Under the pieces are notes generated by a model. It was given only the letters and a program-made list of their open reading frames with translations. It was not told the origin of the DNA and made no database searches. Made by a program: the position numbers and the translations under genes. DNA of 64,000 nucleotides from Candidatus Paceibacter sp. (GTDB lineage: Bacteria; Patescibacteria; ABY1; S139-126), in assembly GCA_020724865.1 (NCBI GenBank), contig DYGA01000003.1, forward strand, positions 62,001 through 126,000, read 5' to 3'. Of the stretch, positions 55,969 through 63,401 are shown in pieces; the first letter of the stretch is position 1, and the number at the start of each line of letters is the position of its first letter.

Positions 55969-58722
55969 ATGAAATTAATTTATAAAATTTTTGGTGATCC
56001 AAATGAAAAATATCTAAAATCTCTACAACCAACTGTTGAGAAAATAAATAAATTGGAAAGTGAAATAAAAAAATTATCTGATCAAGAGCTGCGAGCCAAA
56101 ACTGATTATTTTAAAAAAATTGTTTCACAAAACGATGACTTAGATGCAATTTTGCCAGAAGCTTTTGCTGTAGTTAGGGAAGCGTCGCGCAGAACTACTG
56201 GTATGAGACATTTTGATGTCCAATTATTGGGTGGTATAGTTTTACATCAAGGCCAAATTGCTGAAATGAAAACAGGTGAAGGTAAAACCTTGGTTGCTAC
56301 CCTCGCTTTATATCTAAACGCTTTAACTGGCAAAGGGGTTCATTTGGTTACAGTGAACGATTATTTAGCCCGCCGTGATGCTGTGTGGATGGGGCAAATT
56401 TATAATTTTTTAGGCATGTCGGTTAGCTGTATTCAACAACAGGGTATATCTTATATTTATGATCCGACTCACAAAGCCAATTCTCAATCCAATGTAGTCG
56501 TTGATATGGATAATTTAAGATTATGCACCAGAGCTGAAGCTTATCAGGCTGATATTGTTTATGGTACCAATAATGAATTTGGTTTTGATTATTTGCGTGA
56601 TAATATGGCCATTGAAACGTCACAAATAGTACAAAGACCCTTATATTTTGCGATTGTTGATGAAATAGATTCAATTTTAATTGATGAAGCTAGGACCCCT
56701 TTGATTATTTCTGCCCCGGCTGAAGAGTCAGAAGAACAATATCAACAATTTGCTCAAATTGCTAGACAGTTAGTAGAAAATCAAGATTATAATGTTGATG
56801 AAAAAATGCGAGCGGTTACTTTGACTGAAGCTGGAATTACTAAAGTAGAAAAAATTCTACAAGTAGAAAATATTTATACTGATCAACAGTTAAATTTAGT
56901 TTATCATATTGAAAATGCACTTAAAGCTAAAACACTATTTTTGCGGGATCGAGATTATATTGTTAAAGATGGAGAGGTAATAATAGTTGATGAATTTACC
57001 GGGCGATTAATGCAAGGCAGACGTTATTCGGAAGGTTTACATCAAGCTATTGAAGCCAAAGAAGGAGTAAAAGTCCAACAAGAATCACAAACTTTAGCAT
57101 CAATTACTTTTCAAAATTATTTTCGTATGTATAAGAAGTTATCAGGTATGACTGGAACTGCTTATACCGAAGCCGAAGAATTTTATAAAATATATGGTTT
57201 AGAGGTGACTGTTATTCCAACCAATAAACCAGTTATTAGAAAAGATTTGGAAGATTCAATATATAAAACTGAACAAGGCAAATTTAACGCTCTTATTAAA
57301 GAAGTAAAAAGAAGAGTTAGTAAAGGACAACCGGTTTTAATAGGCACAGTGTCTGTTGAAAAAAATGAACTTTTACATCAATTATTAGATCGAGCCGGTA
57401 TTAAACATGAAATTTTAAATGCAAAAAATCACGCTCGAGAAGCAGAAATCATAGCTCAAGCCGGTAGGCCAGGAGCCGTAACTGTTGCTACCAATATGGC
57501 TGGGCGAGGTGTGGATATTATTCTTGGTGGACAACCTTTTGATAACGATTTATACAATCAGGTCAAAGCTGCTGGCGGTTTGCATGTTATAGGTACAGAA
57601 AGACACGAATCAAGACGTATAGACAATCAGCTGCGAGGACGGAGCGGACGTCAGGGAGACCCCGGCAGCACTCAATTTTATATTTCTATGGAAGATGATT
57701 TAATGAGAATTTTTGGTTCGGATCGCATGAAAGCTATAATGACCACCTTAAAAGTTCCTGAAGATATGCCAATTGAAAATAGAATCATAAGTAAATCCAT
57801 AGAAACTGCTCAAAAGAAAATTGAAGGCCATAATTTTGATATTCGCAAACATTTAGTTGAATACGATGATGTGATAAATAAACATCGCGAAACCATTTAT
57901 CGGAAACGTAAAGATATATTAATGGCCGCTGATAGAGATATCAAAAATCAAGTTAGTTCTGATAAATCAGAATTAAAAAAAATTATTTTATCTGTCATTC
58001 AAGATGAAATAGAGCAAGTGGTATCTTTTCATACTGCCGCTGAAAAAATACGTGATTGGAATATAAAAGAAATTTTTGAAACTATCAAAACAATTTATCC
58101 GGTAGAAAATTCTTTTTTGAGTAATTTAGAAAATTTGTCTAGAGAAAAATCTGATGGAGCATCTCAAGCCAGATATCGAACCGAATTGATTGATAAAATA
58201 TTTACTGACATAAAAGAAAAATATGACCTTTTAGAAAATAAAATATTACAAGGTCCTTTGGGAGAAAATAAACAAGTTATGCGCCAAATTGAGAAGGCAG
58301 TTTATCTGCGAGCGATAGATATTCATTGGATATCTCATATTGATACTTTGGATCGAATTAGGCAGGGGATTGGACTTAGAGGATATGGCCAAAGAGATCC
58401 TTTGGTGGAATATAAAAAAGAAGCCTATAGATTATTTAATGAATTATTACAATCTATTCAAAATCAGGTTGTATATTCTATTTTTAAAGTTATTCAAGCA
58501 CAAGAGTTATCAATACGCTCGCCTTTACAGCGTAGTGGTTTAAGAATGTCAGCTCCAGCTAAAACAATGGAAAAAGCACAAACTAGAAGTAATTTATCAA
58601 ATCAAAATGATTCAGTGATCACTGATAAACCTTATTCACATGTTGCTGGTAAAAAAGTTGGTCGTAACGATCCTTGTCCTTGCGGTAGTGGAAAAAAATA
58701 TAAAAAGTGCCATGGGCAATAA
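55969..58722 (+). CDS. secA: Preprotein translocase ATPase SecA
   Basis: SecA drives protein export through SecYEG. The 917-residue protein has DVQLLGGIVLHQGQIAEMKT with Walker A TGEGKTLVA, DYLARRDAVWMG, YGTNNEFGFDYLRDN, the DEAD-type IVDEIDSILIDEART, GMTGTAYTEAEEFYKIY, NMAGRGVDIILGG (motif V) and RGRSGRQGDPGST (motif VI). The C-terminal zinc-binding tail RNDPCPCGSGKKYKKCHGQ is complete. An insertion of about 25-30 residues precedes YGTNNEFG (QGISYIYDPTHKANSQSN), which I believe is common in CPR SecA. The last 11 bases overlap the next gene. Confidence 0.97.
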   Translation: MKLIYKIFGDPNEKYLKSLQPTVEKINKLESEIKKLSDQELRAKTDYFKKIVSQNDDLDAILPEAFAVVREASRRTTGMRHFDVQLLGGIVLHQGQIAEMKTGEGKTLVATLALYLNALTGKGVHLVTVNDYLARRDAVWMGQIYNFLGMSVSCIQQQGISYIYDPTHKANSQSNVVVDMDNLRLCTRAEAYQADIVYGTNNEFGFDYLRDNMAIETSQIVQRPLYFAIVDEIDSILIDEARTPLIISAPAEESEEQYQQFAQIARQLVENQDYNVDEKMRAVTLTEAGITKVEKILQVENIYTDQQLNLVYHIENALKAKTLFLRDRDYIVKDGEVIIVDEFTGRLMQGRRYSEGLHQAIEAKEGVKVQQESQTLASITFQNYFRMYKKLSGMTGTAYTEAEEFYKIYGLEVTVIPTNKPVIRKDLEDSIYKTEQGKFNALIKEVKRRVSKGQPVLIGTVSVEKNELLHQLLDRAGIKHEILNAKNHAREAEIIAQAGRPGAVTVATNMAGRGVDIILGGQPFDNDLYNQVKAAGGLHVIGTERHESRRIDNQLRGRSGRQGDPGSTQFYISMEDDLMRIFGSDRMKAIMTTLKVPEDMPIENRIISKSIETAQKKIEGHNFDIRKHLVEYDDVINKHRETIYRKRKDILMAADRDIKNQVSSDKSELKKIILSVIQDEIEQVVSFHTAAEKIRDWNIKEIFETIKTIYPVENSFLSNLENLSREKSDGASQARYRTELIDKIFTDIKEKYDLLENKILQGPLGENKQVMRQIEKAVYLRAIDIHWISHIDTLDRIRQGIGLRGYGQRDPLVEYKKEAYRLFNELLQSIQNQVVYSIFKVIQAQELSIRSPLQRSGLRMSAPAKTMEKAQTRSNLSNQNDSVITDKPYSHVAGKKVGRNDPCPCGSGKKYKKCHGQ

Positions 58723-59128
58723 TACCAGTAATCAAAACCTATTTCAAAGAGTTAAAGAGCTGAAATTACCAATGGGAAAATATGCTTTATTTGGCAGTGC
58801 GCCGCTGGGAATCAGAAAATTAAAAAATTGTCGTGATATAGACATTGTTGTAACGGAGGATTTGTGGGATGAATATAAACAAAAGAACTGGAAGCTACGG
58901 ACTAAGCCTCATGGCAGTAAGTATCTTTGGAATAAAAAAATTGAATTATGGAAAGATTGGCAACCTGGCCAGTGGGATATTAAACAACTAATCAAAGAGG
59001 CAGAAATTATTAATGACTTACCGTTCGTTAGATTAGAAAGAGTTTTAGAATATAAAAAATTATTGGGAAGAAAAAAAGATTTGGCAGATATTAAAATAAT
59101 AAAAAAATTCCTGCAAACAAAGAAATAA
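58712..59128 (+). CDS. Small nucleotidyltransferase-fold protein
   Basis: The product is 138 residues from the ATG at 58712, which overlaps the secA stop. It has the signature YALFGSAPLGIRKLKNCRDIDIVV, shown in part, with the GS and DxD of the minimal nucleotidyltransferase fold (hG[GS]x9-13Dh[DE]h). The rest, with WKDWQPGQWDIKQLIKEAEI, is helical. Relatives include MNT-type toxins/antitoxin partners and uncharacterised polymerase-beta-like proteins. No HEPN partner gene is adjacent, so a toxin-antitoxin role is not supported. Target unknown. Confidence 0.72.
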   Translation: MGNNTSNQNLFQRVKELKLPMGKYALFGSAPLGIRKLKNCRDIDIVVTEDLWDEYKQKNWKLRTKPHGSKYLWNKKIELWKDWQPGQWDIKQLIKEAEIINDLPFVRLERVLEYKKLLGRKKDLADIKIIKKFLQTKK

Positions 59129-59182
59129 ATAAGATATAAGATTAAACAAAAATTACTAGATAAATTTATATTTAAATTAAAG

Positions 59183-59404
59183 ATGCTGATTAAACTAGGA
59201 AAATATAAGCACTATAAAGGGAATTATTATAATGTAATAGGTGTTGCTAAACATAGTGAAACCATGGAAGAATTGGTAGTTTATCAAGCTAGCTATGGAA
59301 ACAAAGATTTATACGTTAGACCACTTAAAATGTTTGTTGAAAAAGTTATGATTAATGGGAAAAAAGTTGCCAGGTTTAAATATATAGGTAATTTAAAAAA
59401 ATGA
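59183..59404 (+). CDS. DUF1653 protein
   Basis: The 73-residue protein contains GKYKHYKGNYYNVIGVAKHS, EELVVYQASYGN and LYVRPLKMF, the pattern of DUF1653, a small SH3-like domain family of unknown function widely found in bacteria. No signal or membrane segment is present. It overlaps the next gene start by 4 bases (ATGA). The 54-base gap upstream is AT-rich and includes no clear promoter. Confidence 0.85.
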   Translation: MLIKLGKYKHYKGNYYNVIGVAKHSETMEELVVYQASYGNKDLYVRPLKMFVEKVMINGKKVARFKYIGNLKK

Positions 59405-60150
59405 AAAAAAATTTTTTTATTTTTTTGTTTATTTTTATTTTATTGCCAATTCAAGTTTGGGCCGAAGATACATCAGGATTAGATGTTGATCATGATGGAT
59501 TGACTAATTCGGAAGAAATAAATAAATATTATACTGATTATTTAAATTCAGATACTGATGGTGATGGTTATTTTGATGGTGAAGAAATTGCCAAACATTT
59601 TTCCCCGCATGCTAAAGCTAAAACACTTTCTCAGTATGATTTAGATGGTGATGGGCTATCTGATTGGTTAGAAATTCAATTTGGGACAAATTTAAATAAT
59701 TATGATACCGATGGAGATGGTTTTTCTGATTATAATGAAGTTTTAAATAGTTATGATCCTTTAAATTCTAAACCTATAAAATTACCTCAGGAAATAATTA
59801 TTGATACTACCAAACAAACTCTTACCGCCAAGCTCAATAATATATCTTTAGTAATTTTTCCTGTATCGACAGGTAAAGCAGGTTATGAAACTACCCGCGG
59901 TGAATATGAAATTAATAATAAGATTCCTCGAGCATGGTCAAAAACCTATGGTTTATGGATGCCTTATTGGATGAGTTTTATAGGTTCGCAATACGGAATT
60001 CATGAATTACCTGAATGGCCCGGAGGAATAAAAGAAGGACAAAACCATCTTGGCACTCCAGTATCGCATGGATGTGTAAGGTTAGGCATCGGTCCAGCTG
60101 AATGGCTATATAATTGGGCTAATATTGGCACAAAAGTAAAAGTTAAATAA
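59401..60150 (+). CDS. L,D-transpeptidase with N-terminal calcium-binding repeats
   Basis: The 249-residue protein has a signal peptide (about 1-21, cleavage after VWA), three thrombospondin type 3/EF-hand-like repeats (about 28-120: DVDHDGLTN, DTDGDGYFD, DLDGDGLSD and DTDGDGFSD), and a YkuD domain (about 128-249) with HELPEWPGG and the active-site SHGCVRLG (His201, His223, Cys225). YkuD enzymes make 3-3 cross-links in peptidoglycan or attach proteins to it. The Ca-binding repeats could anchor or stabilise it at the surface. A stop/start ATGA overlap joins it to the DUF1653 gene. The enzyme call is strong. Confidence 0.92.
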   Translation: MKKNFFIFLFIFILLPIQVWAEDTSGLDVDHDGLTNSEEINKYYTDYLNSDTDGDGYFDGEEIAKHFSPHAKAKTLSQYDLDGDGLSDWLEIQFGTNLNNYDTDGDGFSDYNEVLNSYDPLNSKPIKLPQEIIIDTTKQTLTAKLNNISLVIFPVSTGKAGYETTRGEYEINNKIPRAWSKTYGLWMPYWMSFIGSQYGIHELPEWPGGIKEGQNHLGTPVSHGCVRLGIGPAEWLYNWANIGTKVKVK

Positions 60151-60165
60151 ACTCAATAATTTTAC

Positions 60166-60227
60166 TTGCTTTTTTTTGTAAAGTCGTTATAATATATTCG
60201 TTAAATATTTGATGGTTTATCCATCAA
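60166..60227 (+). promoter_or_regulatory. secD promoter and 5'-leader hairpin
   Basis: TTGCTT (60166-60171), 16-base spacer, TATAAT (60188-60193); expected start near 60200. The leader contains a stem-loop TTGATGG/CCATCAA (60209-60215 and 60221-60227) with loop TTTAT, 12 bases before the ATG at 60240. Confidence 0.5.
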
Positions 60228-60239
60228 GTTTTTATAACT

Positions 60240-61943
60240 ATGTCTAACCCCAAAAACAATACGGCAAAATTAAGTGCAAAACAAAAGCTTTGGTTAAAAG
60301 CAATTTTTATTATTGTTTTGTTTTTATTTTTTGGTGGGATAGTTTATCCAGTGTTACCTGCCGGCGTACCTGGTAAAACTTGGTTTGATTCGTTTCAACC
60401 AAAATTAGGTCTTGATTTGCAAGGCGGAGCGCATCTGGTTTTTGAAGCAGACACTTCACAGATAAAAGATAGTGACAAAGCTTCAGCTGTTGAAGGTGTG
60501 CGCGATGTGATCGAGCGTAGAGTCAATACATTTGGTATAGCTGAACCTTTAATCCAAACCAATAAAGAAGGAGATAATTATCGCGTTATTGTTGAGCTAG
60601 CTGGTGTATTTGATATTAGTGAAGCCATAAAACAAATAGGAGAAACACCTTTACTTGAATTTAAAGAACAAAATCCCAATTTTACTGGTGAAATAAAATT
60701 AACCCCTGAACAGCAACAAGTATTAGACCAGTTAAATAATCAAGCCAAAGAAAAAGCCTGGGAGATTTTAAATAAAATAAAGGCAGGAGAAGATTTTGCC
60801 CAATTGGCAAAAGAAAATTCCCAAGATCCAGGAAGTAAAGATCAGGGCGGTAATATTAGTTTTGTTAAAAGAGGCGTTTTAGTTCCGGAATATGAACAAG
60901 TTATTTTTGATCAATTAGCAGATGGTGAAATTGCTCCTACTCCCATAGAAACACAATTTGGTTATCATATTATTCAAAAATTGTCGGAGAAAGGTTTTGG
61001 TGATGCTAGAGAAGTTGAATCTCGACATATTTTAATTGCTAAAGTATCTCCTCAAGATTTATTTGCTTCAGAGGATCAATGGATAAATACAGAACTGTCT
61101 GGAAAACATTTAGATCGTGCTCAGTTAGTTTTTAATCAAAATACCAACGCTCCTGAAGTTAGTTTGACTTTCAATGAAGAAGGTAAAAGATTGTTTGCCG
61201 AAATAACCAAAAAAAATCTAAATAAGCCAGTGGCGATATTTTTGGACGGTCAGCCTATATCAATACCTACTGTGCAGAATGAAATTACTGAAGGACAAGC
61301 TATAATCAGTGGCGATTTTACAATTTCAGAAGCAAAACTATTAGCTCAACGGCTAAATGCTGGCGCTTTACCGGTACCAATTAAATTAGTAACTCAGCAA
61401 ACAGTTGGCCCATCTTTAGGATCTAAAAGTATACAACAAAGTATTTTTGCTGGTATTATCGGTATTGTTGCTGTAGTTTTGTTTATGATTTTATACTATC
61501 GCTTGTTGGGATTATTTGCGGCCCTATCTTTAGGTATGTATGGAATCATAGTGTTTGGATTATTCCAATTTATTCCAGTCACTTTAACTTTAGCTGGTAT
61601 CGCTGGATTTATTTTGTCACTTGGTATGGCGGTTGATGCCAATGTTTTAATTTTTGAAAGGGTTAAAGAAGAATTAAAAAAAGGCGAACCTCTTGATCTC
61701 GCCTTGACCGATGGTTTTAAACGAGCATGGCCATCGATCAGAGATTCAAATTTATCTACTTTGATTACCACCGCAATTTTATTTTGGTTTGGTACTTCAA
61801 TTATTAAAGGTTTTGCTTTAACCCTGAGTATTGGTGTAATAGTCAGTATGTTTAGCGCAATATTTATTACCAAAACATTGCTAGAAATTTTTATGGTCAA
61901 AAAGCTAGAAAAATACAAATGGTTGTTTGGATATTTTAAATAA
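60240..61943 (+). CDS. secD: Protein translocase subunit SecD with inserted parvulin domain
   Basis: SecD uses the proton gradient with SecF to help release exported proteins outside the membrane. The 567-residue protein has helix 1 (about 19-37), the P1 region with PKLGLDLQGGAHLVFEAD and IERRVNTFGIAEP, and five C-terminal helices (about 400-550) with AVDANVLIFERVKEEL and DSNLSTLITTAILFWFGT. Residues about 150-277, at the point of the large extracytoplasmic P1 head, are a parvulin-type prolyl isomerase: KAGEDFAQLAKE, DQGGNISFVKRGVLVPEYEQ, TQFGYHIIQKL (His243), then, after it, VESRHILIAKV (His263). Canonical parvulins have that last strand first. P1 resumes with LSGKHLDRAQLVFN. The same permuted order occurs in the parvulin at 2128-3408. 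Confidence 0.93.
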   Translation: MSNPKNNTAKLSAKQKLWLKAIFIIVLFLFFGGIVYPVLPAGVPGKTWFDSFQPKLGLDLQGGAHLVFEADTSQIKDSDKASAVEGVRDVIERRVNTFGIAEPLIQTNKEGDNYRVIVELAGVFDISEAIKQIGETPLLEFKEQNPNFTGEIKLTPEQQQVLDQLNNQAKEKAWEILNKIKAGEDFAQLAKENSQDPGSKDQGGNISFVKRGVLVPEYEQVIFDQLADGEIAPTPIETQFGYHIIQKLSEKGFGDAREVESRHILIAKVSPQDLFASEDQWINTELSGKHLDRAQLVFNQNTNAPEVSLTFNEEGKRLFAEITKKNLNKPVAIFLDGQPISIPTVQNEITEGQAIISGDFTISEAKLLAQRLNAGALPVPIKLVTQQTVGPSLGSKSIQQSIFAGIIGIVAVVLFMILYYRLLGLFAALSLGMYGIIVFGLFQFIPVTLTLAGIAGFILSLGMAVDANVLIFERVKEELKKGEPLDLALTDGFKRAWPSIRDSNLSTLITTAILFWFGTSIIKGFALTLSIGVIVSMFSAIFITKTLLEIFMVKKLEKYKWLFGYFK

Positions 61944-61947
61944 ATTT

Positions 61948-62862
61948 ATGCATTTTCCATTTATTAAAAAAAGAAAATATTGGTATATACTGTCTGGATT
62001 ATTAACTGTAATTTCTTTGTTTTCCATATTAGTTTGGGGATTTAAACCAGGAATTGATTTTACGGGCGGTTCGTTATTGGAAATACAATTTACCGCACAA
62101 GCACCCAGAGTTGAAGAATTAAATGATCAAGTTAAAGAATTAAATATAGGAAATTTTAGTATTCAACCTTCAGAAAATAATACTTATATTTTTAGACAAA
62201 AAGATTTTTCAGAAGATGAACACCAGCAGTTGATAAATAAAATTACCGAATATTATCAAAATAAATATCAAGGTGAAGTAATTCAATTACGTTTTGAATC
62301 CATCGGACCAAGTATTGGTTTGGAATTAAGAAATAAAGCTCTTACCACTACAATAATAACTTTGCTTTTCATTATCTTGTTTATCGCTTATGCATTTAGA
62401 AAAGTATCGCAACCAGTAGCATCGTGGAAGTATGGTTTAGCCGCATTAGTTGCTTTATTTCATGACATAATTATTTTACTAGGTGTTTTTTCGATATTAG
62501 GTAAATTTTTGGGTTATGAGATAAACATATTATTTTTAACCGCATTACTCACAACTTTGGGATATTCTGTTAACGACACAATAGTAGTTTTTGATCGTAT
62601 TCGTGAAAATATTTATACTCGACATGAAAATTTTCCTGATGCTGTTGAAGATTCTATGAATCAAACTTTTGCTCGTTCGATTAATACCTCATTCACCACT
62701 TTGTTAGTTTTATTTGCGGTTTATTTTTTTGGCGGAGACACAATTAAAGAGTTTGTTTTGGCGCTGATCGTTGGTATCACCATTGGGACATATTCATCAA
62801 TTTTTATAGCCTCACCAATTTTAGTTGATTGGTATAAGTTCTCACAAAAAAGAAAAAATTAA
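61948..62862 (+). CDS. secF: Protein translocase subunit SecF
   Basis: SecF pairs with SecD. The product is 304 residues from ATG 61948, 4 bases after the secD stop (a TTG in the overlap at 61927 is less likely). It has a first helix (about 13-32), LVWGFKPGIDFTGGSLLEIQF, an exported domain (about 45-130), ESIGPSIGLELRNKAL, and a cluster of five helices, with the diagnostic TTLGYSVNDTIVVFDRIREN and NTSFTTLLVLFAVYFFGG. The length is standard. The gene is followed by greA. Confidence 0.96.
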   Translation: MHFPFIKKRKYWYILSGLLTVISLFSILVWGFKPGIDFTGGSLLEIQFTAQAPRVEELNDQVKELNIGNFSIQPSENNTYIFRQKDFSEDEHQQLINKITEYYQNKYQGEVIQLRFESIGPSIGLELRNKALTTTIITLLFIILFIAYAFRKVSQPVASWKYGLAALVALFHDIIILLGVFSILGKFLGYEINILFLTALLTTLGYSVNDTIVVFDRIRENIYTRHENFPDAVEDSMNQTFARSINTSFTTLLVLFAVYFFGGDTIKEFVLALIVGITIGTYSSIFIASPILVDWYKFSQKRKN

Positions 62863-62873
62863 TTTAATTTAAT

Positions 62874-63335
62874 ATGCCTGATAAAATATTAACCGAAGAC
62901 GGACATAAAAAAATTATTGAAGAATTAGAATATTTAAAAAAGGTCAGAATTCCCGAACTTGCCAAAAGAATAGCTGAAGCAAAAGAATTAGGAGACTTAT
63001 CTGAAAATGCTGAATATCAAGAGGCCAAAGATGAACAAGGTTTAGTAGCTAAAAGAATTAATGAACTGGAAGAATTATTACGAATTGCCACTGTAACAGA
63101 TACTAATACCGTAAATAAAACCGAAGTCGAAATGGGGAATACTATAGTTGTCAGTCATGATAATAAAAAAATTGAATTTAAAATTGTTAGTTCCAATGAG
63201 GTGAATCCTGCTGAAGGCAAAATATCAAATGAATCACCTTTAGGACAGTCGTTTTTAGGCAAAAAGAAAGGCGATATAGTTGAGGTGGATATTCCTAAAG
63301 GGAAAATTGTTTATAAGATTCTTGATATTAAATAA
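62874..63335 (+). CDS. greA: Transcription elongation factor GreA
   Basis: GreA rescues stalled RNA polymerase by stimulating transcript cleavage. The 153-residue protein has the coiled-coil domain with ILTEDGHKKIIEELEYLKKV, AEAKELGDLSENAEYQEAKDEQ (the tip residues Asp and Glu are present) and a C-terminal FKBP-like domain with NEVNPAEGKISNESPLGQS, shown in part, and GKKKGDIVEVDIPKG. It starts 11 bases after secF. Confidence 0.96.
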   Translation: MPDKILTEDGHKKIIEELEYLKKVRIPELAKRIAEAKELGDLSENAEYQEAKDEQGLVAKRINELEELLRIATVTDTNTVNKTEVEMGNTIVVSHDNKKIEFKIVSSNEVNPAEGKISNESPLGQSFLGKKKGDIVEVDIPKGKIVYKILDIK

Positions 63336-63361
63336 TTTTTCTTATTCTAATTAACTTGCAT

Positions 63362-63401
63362 TATAATAATAAACTTTTATAATTGATGTATAAATCAATT
63401 A
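63362..63401 (+). promoter_or_regulatory. lysS -10 box and start-proximal hairpin
   Basis: TATAAT at 63362-63367, expected start near 63374. An 8-base inverted repeat TAATTGAT (63380-63387) and ATCAATTA (63394-63401) with a 6-base loop ends exactly on the first base of the ATG at 63401. It may occlude the start. Confidence 0.35.

Noticed and set aside
58712..59404. Toxin-antitoxin pair made of the nucleotidyltransferase-like and DUF1653 genes
   Set aside because: DUF1653 is not a HEPN-type partner, the genes are 54 bases apart, and the DUF1653 gene is coupled to the L,D-transpeptidase instead.
61496..61918. Minus-strand open frame of 140 codons opposite the secD membrane domain
   Set aside because: It is antisense to highly conserved SecD helices, with no independent support.
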